The notes under the pieces were generated by a model, which saw only the letters and a list, made by a program, of their open reading frames with translations, ran no database searches and was not told the origin of the DNA. Position numbers and translations under genes: made by a program. 64,000 bases of DNA from Mucilaginibacter paludis DSM 18603. GTDB lineage: Bacteria; Bacteroidota; Bacteroidia; Sphingobacteriales; Sphingobacteriaceae. The stretch covers positions 2,002,432 to 2,066,431 of the forward strand of contig NZ_CM001403.1 of the NCBI RefSeq assembly GCF_000166195.2. Reading direction: 5' to 3'. Positions 26,696-34,510 of the stretch are shown one piece after another; position 1 is the stretch's first letter, and each line of letters begins with the position of its first letter.

Positions 26696-28561
26696 ATGAA
26701 TAAGCTATCACCCAAACCCATTATAAATGGGCAAACAATTGCTACCAATGAGGAACGTTTCCGTGCGCTGGTTACAGCTACCGCCGACATTGTGTATAGC
26801 ATGAGTGCCGACTGGCGGGTGATGCGGCAATTAGATGGCCGGGGATTTTTGTTGGATACCCACGAACCGATAGCTAACTGGATAACAAAATACGTTCATC
26901 CCGATGATTATGAAAAAGTAAAAACGACTATTCGCGAAGCCATTGAGGCAAAAAAAATATTTGAGCTGGAACACCGGGTACTACGGGCTGACGGCACACC
27001 CGGTTGGACGCTCTCGCGCGCAGTGCCCATTCTGGACAGCAATGGCAAAATTGTAGAGTGGTTTGGCGCGGCCAGTGATATTACGCAACGTAAAAGTGCC
27101 GAAGAAGCCCTGCGCGAGGCCAAAGAACAATCAGAACAACAAAAAAGGCTATACGAAACAATTACCTCAAGCACGCCCGACCTGATCTATGTTTTTGACC
27201 AGGATTATCGTTTCACTTACGCTAACGGTGCCTTGCTTTCTATGTGGGGCAAAAGCTGGGACGATGCTATTGGAAAAGGTTTACTTGACAACGGCTACGA
27301 GCCCTGGCATGCCGAGATGCACCACAGGGAGATTGACCAGGTTAAAACAACCAAACAACCTATTCGCGGTGAAGTCTCTTTTCCGCACGCTACATTAGGC
27401 AGGCGCATCTACGATTATATTTTCACCCCGGTTATTAACGAGTATGGCGAAGTAGAAGCCGTAGCCGGCACAACGCGTGATATTACCGATATCCGTAATG
27501 CCGAAATAGCTATTTCGGAAAGCGAGGCACGTTTCCGTACCATGGCCGATAGTACAGATGTGATGATTAGCGTCGGGAACGAATCAGGCAGCATAATTTA
27601 CTTCAACGAAGCCTGGGCCAGGGTAACGGGACGCACTACCACCCAATTATTGAAGGATGGCTGGTTTGACCTGATACACGCCGAGGATAAAGAAGCGGTG
27701 ATCAAAAACTTTTCCACCTCGCTTCTCGAAAAAAAACCATGGCAATGGGAATTCCGCATCCCCGACAGTCAGAACAAGTACCGGTGGTTGCTGTCCCGGG
27801 GCGCCCCACGTTTCCGGTCCGACGGATCTTTTGCGGGTTACATCAGTTCTACGGTGGATATTACGGAAATCAAAGAAAATGAGCAGCGTAAAAACGCCTT
27901 CATCAGTATGGTAAGCCATGAGCTAAAAACACCGCTTACCTCGGCCATCAGCTATATCCAGGTTTCCCAAAAGAAAGCATTAACGTATGATGACACACTA
28001 ACATCGGGCATGTTGGAGCGTGCGGCCAAACAGTTGGGCAAGATGACCAGCATGATCAACGGCTTCCTCAACTTGTCGCGGCTCGAGTCGGGCAAGATCT
28101 ACATCGACCGCCAGAGGTTTGATATATCCCTGTTGATGAGGGAAGCCGAGGAAGAATCGCTGGCGTCCATATCAAGCCATCACCTGGTGTTTGAACCAGC
28201 TACCGTGAGCTGGGTAAATGCCGACAGGGAGAAGATAAGCCAGGTGATCAATAACCTGATTAGTAACGCCGTTAAATATTCCCCGGCAGGTTCAACCATC
28301 CGGCTATCTTGTACAACGGCCAACGACATGATGCAGGTAAGCGTAGCCGATGACGGAATGGGCATAAGCCAAGAGGACTTGCCCAGGCTTTTTGAGCGTT
28401 ATTACCGGGCAAAAGGCAATGCAACCAGGCATATTGCGGGCTTTGGCATCGGGTTATACTTGTGCTGCGAAATTATCAAAGGCCATGGCGGCGAGATCTG
28501 GGCGGAAAGCGAGCCGGGTAAGGGCAGTAAATTTAGTTTTACGATACCGATAGTTCGGTAA
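26696..28561 (+). CDS. Soluble PAS-domain sensor histidine kinase (three PAS)
   Basis: A 621-residue kinase with no membrane segments. PAS1 (about 18-142) and PAS3 (about 279-398) have the EFRI/HRVL...WLLSRG-type PAC ends; PAS2 covers about 153-275. The HisKA domain carries H408 in FISMVSHELKTPL, and the ATPase domain has NNLISNAVKYSP, DDGMGI and HIAGFGIGLYL. It probably senses a cytoplasmic ligand or redox state; no response regulator is adjacent. It is the only intact member of a tandem family: two damaged copies follow at 28810-29386 and 30984-31505. Confidence 0.93.
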   Translation: MNKLSPKPIINGQTIATNEERFRALVTATADIVYSMSADWRVMRQLDGRGFLLDTHEPIANWITKYVHPDDYEKVKTTIREAIEAKKIFELEHRVLRADGTPGWTLSRAVPILDSNGKIVEWFGAASDITQRKSAEEALREAKEQSEQQKRLYETITSSTPDLIYVFDQDYRFTYANGALLSMWGKSWDDAIGKGLLDNGYEPWHAEMHHREIDQVKTTKQPIRGEVSFPHATLGRRIYDYIFTPVINEYGEVEAVAGTTRDITDIRNAEIAISESEARFRTMADSTDVMISVGNESGSIIYFNEAWARVTGRTTTQLLKDGWFDLIHAEDKEAVIKNFSTSLLEKKPWQWEFRIPDSQNKYRWLLSRGAPRFRSDGSFAGYISSTVDITEIKENEQRKNAFISMVSHELKTPLTSAISYIQVSQKKALTYDDTLTSGMLERAAKQLGKMTSMINGFLNLSRLESGKIYIDRQRFDISLLMREAEEESLASISSHHLVFEPATVSWVNADREKISQVINNLISNAVKYSPAGSTIRLSCTTANDMMQVSVADDGMGISQEDLPRLFERYYRAKGNATRHIAGFGIGLYLCCEIIKGHGGEIWAESEPGKGSKFSFTIPIVR

Positions 28562-28573
28562 CAGCCTATTGGC

Positions 28574-28600
28574 GAACGCGCGACACGCGCGCACCAGCGT
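28574..28600. repeat. CGCGCG-ACA-CGCGCG hairpin after kinase copy 1
   Basis: The block GAACGCGCGACACGCGCG plus CACCA occurs just after the intact kinase and again at about 31528-31549 after the last kinase fragment. This shows that the 3' flank was duplicated along with the gene. It can form a short GC hairpin. Confidence 0.6.
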
Positions 28601-28809
28601 GGGAGAACGGGTTAATGTATTTTGAAACATTGCTTCGCCAGCCTACTTGAGCCCCCACAAGGGTTCGGTAGGCCCGCAAAATCCATTTTTTTCAACAAAA
28701 CAGCAGGCAATTTATTCTAACCCAAACTATCCGGCCAATTGTTAGTTTCCCTTTGTGAAAAAAATTATTATCTTTTCTCGTTTTTAATCTATTCCTTTTT
28801 CCATTTCAT

Positions 28810-29386
28810 ATGAATATAAGGTGATCAGGAACTTTTCGACGGCACTTATTGAAAAAAAAACGTGTGAATGGGAATTCCGCGTACCCGACAATCAAAACAG
28901 GCACCGGTGGTTATTGGCCAGGGGTATGCCCCGTTTCCGGTTCTATGGATCTTTCGCGGGTTATATTAGCTCTACTGTAGCTATTACAGAGATCAAAGAA
29001 AATGAACAGCGTAAAAACGCCTTCATCAGCATGGTAAGCCATGAGTTTAAAACACCCCTTACCTCTGCCATCAGCTATATACAGGTTTCTCAAAATAAAG
29101 CATTAACCTGCGGTGATACACTTACATCGGGCATGTTGGAGCGGGCCGGTAAACAGTTGAGAAAAATGACCAGCATCATCAACGGCTTCCTCAACCTATC
29201 CTGGCTCGAATCGGGCAAGATCTACATCGACCGCCAAAGGTTTGATATATCCCTGTTAATCAAAGAAGCCGAAGAAGAATCAATGGTATCCATATCCAGC
29301 CATCAACTGGTGTTCCAACGGGCTACAATGAGCTGGGTAAACGCCGACAGGGAAAAGATAGGCCAGGTGATCAATAAAATCTGTTT
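28810..29386 (+). pseudogene. Kinase duplicate 2, internally deleted and truncated
   Basis: The 5' leader (TTATTATCTTTT...CATATGAATA) copies that of the intact kinase, but after ATGAATA the sequence jumps to codon 335 of the parent (GTGATCA at 28820), a loss of about 1 kb that also puts a stop after four codons. From there it runs through PAS3 and HisKA (VSHEFKTPLTSAIS, with HELK changed to HEFK) to QVIN at 29386, where homology ends abruptly. The open frame continues into unrelated sequence to 29504. It cannot make a kinase. Confidence 0.85.
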
Positions 29387-29524
29387 GGTAATGCTGTCAA
29401 TGTTTTTCATATTTAGCATGAGAGTTAAAGCTTCGTTTGAATATGTCATTGGCAGATTCCGCTTTTTCAAAAAGCAGGTTCCCATTAAGTACCAAATAAC
29501 ATAACCAATCTACTATAAATCAAA

Positions 29525-29532
29525 TAACTTTG
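29525..29532 (+). promoter_or_regulatory. -7 box (TAACTTTG) before the secreted-pair genes
   Basis: Exact TAnnTTTG match 9 nt before the start codon of the 313-residue protein. The -33 element is not obvious. It suggests that the inserted genes bring their own promoter rather than using the kinase's. Confidence 0.4.
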
Positions 29533-29541
29533 CTTTAGCTT

Positions 29542-30483
29542 ATGAACCGACTTAAAATATCCTTAATAGCCGCCTGTTTGATTATTAGCCAGCTGAGTTA
29601 TGGGCAAATGGGGGTCACTACTATTAATAAACAACAATACAATAGCATATCAAAAAGTGTAAAAACATACGCTTACAATCCAACTTACGCGCTAAGGATC
29701 AATTGGGCATTGTGTACTTATGAGATCTATGTGAATGATATGCTGGTTGATTTTTCTTTTGCTACGGGGCGCTCTACTGGCGAACAGAACATTGATTTTC
29801 CGCAGTACATTTTAAAAAGCGGTGTTCAAAAAATCAAAGTTAGAGTGTATGCCCCAGCGACTACCAAGGGAAAAACAGAACCATTTCTGTCACCTGAGAC
29901 CGTATTTTCTATAAGGGTGGTACATTCGGAATATGGTAACGAAAAACTTAAAGAAGCAAAAGAGGTTTATCACGCTAAATTACCGGCGTTGACAAAAAAA
30001 ACCACGACATACGAATGGAATGGCGAATTTAATGCTGAGGTACCTTACATCTTAAAAGGTTGGAGCAGTGGGACGGATCTCCGGAAGGAAGACCCGAAAG
30101 TATTAGTTAAAGAAGTACAAACATTAGTAGACAGGTATATCACCGCCTTCAAAAAAAAAGATGTACAAACGATTGCCAGCATGATCTATAACCGGGAAAA
30201 GGAAGTAGCGCAGGCATTCTTCTTCATTTCAGGAGAAGCTAATAATTACGATCATGGCTGGGAGCGGTTAGAACAGGAGGCGAACGCTATCACTGAAATG
30301 AAGCTGATCAATGGCTACACCATGCGTATTTTGGGGGATGGAAAAGTAGTGACTCTTTTGCAAACTAAAGGCGGCGACCGGGACTTTCCAGCCATATATG
30401 GGGAGATGAAAGACAAAGAAAATTTTTATGGCCTTTATTTGTACAGGCCTAAGCCCGGTGCGCCGTTAGAAGTGATCCGTTAG
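29542..30483 (+). CDS. Exported protein of unknown function
   Basis: A 313-residue protein with a clear signal peptide (ISLIAACLIISQLSYGQ). I do not recognise the family. The first half looks beta-rich (INWALCTYEIYVNDMLVDFS, KSGVQKIKVRVYAP). The second half, from about 185, begins LVKEVQTLVDRYITAFKKKD, helical and reminiscent of SnoaL/NTF2-type domains. It lies between two kinase fragments and 13 bp upstream of a small lipoprotein gene, so the two were probably gained together. Confidence 0.75.
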   Translation: MNRLKISLIAACLIISQLSYGQMGVTTINKQQYNSISKSVKTYAYNPTYALRINWALCTYEIYVNDMLVDFSFATGRSTGEQNIDFPQYILKSGVQKIKVRVYAPATTKGKTEPFLSPETVFSIRVVHSEYGNEKLKEAKEVYHAKLPALTKKTTTYEWNGEFNAEVPYILKGWSSGTDLRKEDPKVLVKEVQTLVDRYITAFKKKDVQTIASMIYNREKEVAQAFFFISGEANNYDHGWERLEQEANAITEMKLINGYTMRILGDGKVVTLLQTKGGDRDFPAIYGEMKDKENFYGLYLYRPKPGAPLEVIR

Positions 30484-30496
30484 TATTTTGAAAAAC

Positions 30497-30889
30497 ATGT
30501 TGAAACAACTATCCAACAATAAAAAATGCTCGTTTTGCTATTTCCTGCTATGGAGCTTGATGTTCTTCGCAATGGGCATGGCATTATCCTGTTCGGATAA
30601 AAAAGTTAAAAATAGTGCAATAAACATCAGCCGTATTGAGATCGATACCGCAAAAATAGATACACTTACGTTACAACAAGTGGTAACAGCCTTTGGCAAA
30701 CCCACTGGAGATACCGTGTTTACACTGGCAACTCCTTTACCAGAATTTCGCATCTCTATTTATAATCGTATAAGCAAAACAGGCCGTTACTCGCCTTTCA
30801 TTAAAATACGCGAGCTCAGTTTTACTCAAAGCAATAACCGACACTTATATATCTGGTACCGGTATGAAAAAGAGAGCTGGGTGTTTTAG
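30497..30889 (+). CDS. Small lipoprotein of unknown function
   Basis: About 130 residues. The ATG at 30497 is used; a TTG 9 bp earlier is in frame. A long hydrophobic signal (FCYFLLWSLMFFAMGMALSC) ends in a lipobox cysteine, followed by a small mixed domain with FGKPTGDTVFTLATPLPEF. No family was recognised. It is tightly linked to the exported protein upstream. A toxin/immunity or ligand/receptor pairing is possible but nothing in the sequence proves it. Confidence 0.7.
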   Translation: MLKQLSNNKKCSFCYFLLWSLMFFAMGMALSCSDKKVKNSAINISRIEIDTAKIDTLTLQQVVTAFGKPTGDTVFTLATPLPEFRISIYNRISKTGRYSPFIKIRELSFTQSNNRHLYIWYRYEKESWVF

Positions 30890-30983
30890 AGCAACGCTCT
30901 TTTTCCAATTTGGCTCAATTTTAAGTCAATTATATCGTTAACTTGCAATAAAGTGCCTGCTTGATCCTCTGCAAGCGCATCAG

Positions 30984-31505
30984 AAATGACCAGCATCACC
31001 AACGGCTTCCTCAACCTGTCGCGACTCGAATTGGGGAAGATCTACATCGACCGCCAGAGGTTTGATATATCCCTGCTAATCAAAGAAGCTGAGGAGGAAT
31101 CAATGGCGTCCATATCAAGCCATCAATCTGGTGTTCCAACCGGCTGCAATGAACTGGGTAAACGCCGACAGGTAAAAGATAGGGCAGGTGGTCAATAATC
31201 TGGTTAGTAACGCCGTTAAGTATGCCGCGGCAGGTTCTACTATCCGGCTATCCTGCGTAAAGGCCGATGGTATAGTACAGGTAAGTGTGAGCGACGAAGG
31301 AATAGGTATAAACGCAGACGATTTGCCCAGGCTTTTTGAGCGCTATTACCGGGTAAAAGGCAATGAAACAAGGCATATCGCTGGTTTCGGCATTGGGCTA
31401 TACCTGTGCAGCGAGATTATTAAGGGGCATGGCGGCGAGATATGGGCAGACAGTGAACCCGGAAAGGGCAGCACTTTTAATTTCACGATACTGGTAGTGC
31501 CATAA
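30984..31505 (+). pseudogene. Kinase duplicate 3, 5'-truncated and frameshifted
   Basis: Homology to the intact kinase starts abruptly at ATGACCAGCAT (parent codon about 447) and runs to the end. A frameshift near 31125 (SSHQSGVPTGCN replaces SSHHLVFEPAT) breaks the frame; the correct frame resumes at MVNNLVSNAVKY (31188) and continues through DEGIGI and FGIGLYLCSEIIKGHG. Its first ~220 bp repeat the last ~220 bp of duplicate 2, so the intervening 1.6 kb is bounded by direct repeats. Confidence 0.85.
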
Positions 31506-31561
31506 CAGCTTTTATACCTATTAGGGAACGCGCGACACGCGCGCACCAACTTGGGAAGCAG

Positions 31562-31606
31562 AAAAAAATAGCAATACCCAATTTAGTTGGGTATTGCTAT
31601 TTTTTT
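31562..31606. terminator. 20-bp perfect hairpin before padR
   Basis: Arms AAAAAAATAGCAATACCCAA and its exact complement around a 5-nt loop TTTAG. With A and T tracts at both ends it can terminate transcription in both directions. It ends 13 bp before the PadR start, so it could also contain or overlap the padR promoter or operator (TACCTTTA at 31608 resembles a -7 box). Confidence 0.7.
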
Positions 31607-31619
31607 TTACCTTTATTGC

Positions 31620-31958
31620 ATGAGCACCAACACTTTGTTGAAAGGCACTTTGCAGACCATTATCCTCAAACTGCTGGAAGACCGTAAGCGTATGTACGGC
31701 TACGAGATCAGCCAGAAAGTGAAAGCCCTTACCTCCGGAGGTATCGAACTGACCGAGGCAGCGCTTTACGCGGCGCTTCATAAGCTGGAAGCGGCGGGCC
31801 TGCTGGAAACCACGACAGAAATGGCGGGTAATCGTGTGCGCAAATATTACCACCTGACCGAATCTGGTGGTAAAGAAGCTATCAGCAAAGTTGAAGAAGC
31901 CAAAGAATTTATTAACCAACTGCAATTATTACTCAACTTAAAACCCGATTTGCTATGA
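31620..31958 (+). CDS. PadR-family transcriptional regulator
   Basis: About 112 residues from the ATG at 31620; an upstream in-frame ATG at 31587 lies inside the hairpin and is rejected. The winged-helix domain reads TLQTIILKLLEDRKRMYGYE, ELTEAALYAALHKLEAAGLL and the wing RVRKYYHLTESG. It overlaps the next gene by 4 bp (ATGA), a translationally coupled pair typical of PadR regulators with their membrane-protein partner. Confidence 0.92.
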   Translation: MSTNTLLKGTLQTIILKLLEDRKRMYGYEISQKVKALTSGGIELTEAALYAALHKLEAAGLLETTTEMAGNRVRKYYHLTESGGKEAISKVEEAKEFINQLQLLLNLKPDLL

Positions 31959-32614
31959 GGCTTACCACCGAAGAATACGCATTTGCCCGGAAACGCTTGC
32001 TGGATTTTAAAATTGTTTACCAGGAAGTTTATAACGAATTGCTCGACCATGTGTTCAGCGATATGGAAAACAGGCGTACCCAAGGGGATGCACGACCGGC
32101 GGAACTGATGATAGAAGATGTTATCCACGTTATGGGCGGCACAGAGGGAATCAAAAATATGGCACTGGAACACGCCCGGCTATTCCGGGTCAAGCTGAAC
32201 CAACGCATTGGTAAGGTCTACCGTAAACATTTGATCTTAAAAACGATTGCTGCAATGACCGTTTGTTTTATCCTTAGCACTTATTTACCGGATTCAACAG
32301 CAACCACCATCACGGTATTTGCGCTGCTGGCTTTATTGCTGCTTTCTTCATCTTTGTACATTGGCTACCGCATGCGGGTTATCCAAACCGACCACAAAAA
32401 ATACTCTTTGTTGCGTACGACAATTTTTTGGCAGGCTTTTATACCGATGACCCTGTTGAACGTCGCTGTTATAGCGGCCAGATTTAGCCACGTAAAACCC
32501 ACCGTCATTTTATCTCATCCGGCTATCCCCATAATGTTGTTTTATTTCACGGCGCTATATTTGTACAGCTGTTACCGCGTCATGAATGAAGAGATGCAGG
32601 CAAGTAATGCATAA
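31955..32614 (+). CDS. Membrane protein coupled to PadR
   Basis: A 219-residue protein. Residues 1-80 are soluble and helical (LTTEEYAFARKRLLDFKIVY and HVMGGTEGIKNMALEH), resembling the N-terminal domain found in many PadR partner proteins. Four membrane helices follow (TIAAMTVCFILSTYL, ITVFALLALLLLSSSLYIGY, AFIPMTLLNVAVIAA, IPIMLFYFTALYLYSCY). The start codon overlaps the padR stop. Function is unknown; the partner role is inferred from the coupling. Confidence 0.8.
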   Translation: MRLTTEEYAFARKRLLDFKIVYQEVYNELLDHVFSDMENRRTQGDARPAELMIEDVIHVMGGTEGIKNMALEHARLFRVKLNQRIGKVYRKHLILKTIAAMTVCFILSTYLPDSTATTITVFALLALLLLSSSLYIGYRMRVIQTDHKKYSLLRTTIFWQAFIPMTLLNVAVIAARFSHVKPTVILSHPAIPIMLFYFTALYLYSCYRVMNEEMQASNA

Positions 32615-33214
32615 ATGCTATGTTACCAATGCGCCGATACCTTGACTTTATGCCGCGAATTTCCGGACAAAGGCGCATCTGTAGGTCATCCGATTTGTAT
32701 CCGATTAGTTTTTATCGCAGAGGAAGCCAGGGCCTTCTGCTTACCTCGGGCATCATCAGCATTGCAGGGTAAACGCCTTGTACGCTATTTATGGTTACCC
32801 GCAGACCAAACATACTGGAAATTATTGTTTCGCTGCTACCTAAAATCATTTCCAAACCCTCTCGTACTCTTCCGCCTTCACAAGAAAACTTATTGAGACC
32901 AGCCGGCCCTCCCCCGACAAAAAAACGATCACTCTATTTCAATTTTATATTTTCACCGGCCCTTAAAGGGCGAAATGGACTTTAGTCCCCCAATTTTGAG
33001 ATAATATCCCCCCTGCCAATCACCTCCCACTACATAAGTTTGTAAAGCTAAGCCGGTTAATCTTTAAACAATCTTAAGTTTTTCGGCCACGCATCCTTTA
33101 CTAACCAAACCTTACAGGGGGCTCTCTGATAAAAAAGAAAGTTGTGCATATACCTGTAAACATTAACCAACCGGACAGTAAGTATGCATGTCCAAAAACT
33201 AAAATAAACCATTT
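32615..33214. other. 600-bp stretch without a convincing gene
   Basis: Short open frames exist on both strands (for example plus 32615-32896, and a minus-strand frame over about 32735-32880), but none shows a signal, domain or start context that I trust. The last 40 bp form the leader of the lectin gene and contain a weak GGACA...TGTCC inverted repeat (33172-33192). It may be decayed coding DNA. Confidence 0.5.
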
Positions 33215-34318
33215 ATGGAAAACAAATTCATCACGTCACCCGCACTAAGGTTGATTTTTTTATCAATCGGCCTGTTATTAGCGAGCTGTAAAAAAGATGG
33301 CTCGGTAGAAAAAAGTGCAACCGGCCTAAAATTACCGGCAAATGTATCAATCAACACCAAATCGTCGTTTGCAGCTATTTCGCCTACCGAAGTTTTGCAA
33401 ACAGTATCCAATGGAACTTTTTTTATCGTCAATCTTAAAAGCGGCAAAGTACTGGACGTTTCAGGATTGCAAACATCCGAAGGATCTAATGTAGTTCAGT
33501 ATGGCGCAACGGGAGGCGCAAATGAAAAGTGGACGTTAACCCAAGTTACAGGAGGCTATTATTCTATTATTGATAACAACAGCGGCAAAGCCCTTCAAGT
33601 TGATCAATCCGGCACCGCCGATGGCAGCAATGTAAATATTGGCACGTATTCCAGTTCGGCTAATAATCAGCAATGGCAGTTCATTTCAATCGGCAACGGC
33701 TATTACCGCATTGTAAACAAAAACAGCGGAAAAGATCTGGATGTAAATGGCCAGTCGTTAGACGATCTTGCTAATGTGCAGCAATGGAGCTACTGGGGAG
33801 GTGAGAACCAACAATGGGCCTTGTTAAGAGTAACAGCCAATGGGCATTTAACATGGACACTAACCACCACCGGCGTACCTACCGACGTGCAACAGAGGAT
33901 AACAACGGCTATGAATGACGCCTGCGCGCGCTATAACGCAGGTGCCGACTGGCCTGCGCGTACCTTAACCGTAGAATATAATACTGACGTGCCCACAGCA
34001 GATGGCAACGCCTCGACCGGAAACATCCGGTTCGGATCAAACGCAAGCTACCAGACGGTAAGAACTGTGATGCACGAAATAGCGCATACTTACGGCGTGG
34101 GCCAAAACGGCGGCTGGTATTCTAACACCAGCAGCGGTGATTTTTTGGGAACAAATACCGTTGCAACTATTCACGCTCTTGAAACCTCTACAAGTGCTAT
34201 TCATACCGGTGGCGGGCATTTTTGGCCGTATGGGTTAAACTACGATGATGAGTGGTCGGAAACCAATGCTTTCAGGCAGGTAAAAATTGTTTACGCCATG
34301 CGCGCAGATGGTATGTAG
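33215..34318 (+). CDS. Ricin-type lectin / metzincin-like zinc protease lipoprotein
   Basis: A 367-residue lipoprotein (LLASC25). Residues about 66-206 form one beta-trefoil of the RicinB type with three QxW-like repeats (EKWTLTQV, QQWQFISI, QQWALLRV). Residues about 212-367 are a zincin domain: H287-E-I-A-H291-T-Y-G294, with a methionine-turn-like YAMRADGM at the end and a conserved-looking GGGHFWPYGLNYDDEWS block. The third ligand position of the long metzincin motif is Q297, not histidine or aspartate. It is probably a surface protease guided to glycans. It is convergent with the hybrid sensor gene. Confidence 0.82.
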   Translation: MENKFITSPALRLIFLSIGLLLASCKKDGSVEKSATGLKLPANVSINTKSSFAAISPTEVLQTVSNGTFFIVNLKSGKVLDVSGLQTSEGSNVVQYGATGGANEKWTLTQVTGGYYSIIDNNSGKALQVDQSGTADGSNVNIGTYSSSANNQQWQFISIGNGYYRIVNKNSGKDLDVNGQSLDDLANVQQWSYWGGENQQWALLRVTANGHLTWTLTTTGVPTDVQQRITTAMNDACARYNAGADWPARTLTVEYNTDVPTADGNASTGNIRFGSNASYQTVRTVMHEIAHTYGVGQNGGWYSNTSSGDFLGTNTVATIHALETSTSAIHTGGGHFWPYGLNYDDEWSETNAFRQVKIVYAMRADGM

Positions 34319-34395
34319 CCTGAATTAAAACCGGGAAATAGTTTTGACTTTTCCTGGGCGATTTTAAATTCCCTTTCTGTTATTTTTATGGTGTT

Positions 34396-34441
34396 AAGCT
34401 TTGGGAACCGATAGTGCTTTCCAAAGCTTGGCACTTTTTTT
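34396..34441 (+). terminator. Intrinsic terminator of the lectin-protease gene
   Basis: Arms AAGCTTTGG and CCAAAGCTT, extendable by three weaker pairs, followed by GGCAC and seven T. It lies 78 bp after the stop and about 70 bp before the end of the convergent sensor gene. Confidence 0.7.
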
Positions 34442-34510
34442 ATTTTCTTAAAATGGTCGCCGTTATCAACGATCCTAAAGTAAAAGGCTGGCAGTATTGA
34501 TTTATTCATC

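Noticed and set aside
28821..29504. Treating kinase duplicate 2 as a functional 227-residue kinase
   Set aside because: It starts at a GTG in the middle of a PAS domain, lacks the whole ATPase domain, and its last ~40 residues are unrelated read-through.
32615..32896. A 93-codon plus-strand frame after the PadR partner gene, and a minus-strand frame over the same DNA
   Set aside because: No signal, domain or plausible leader; both frames look equally arbitrary and neither resembles a known protein.
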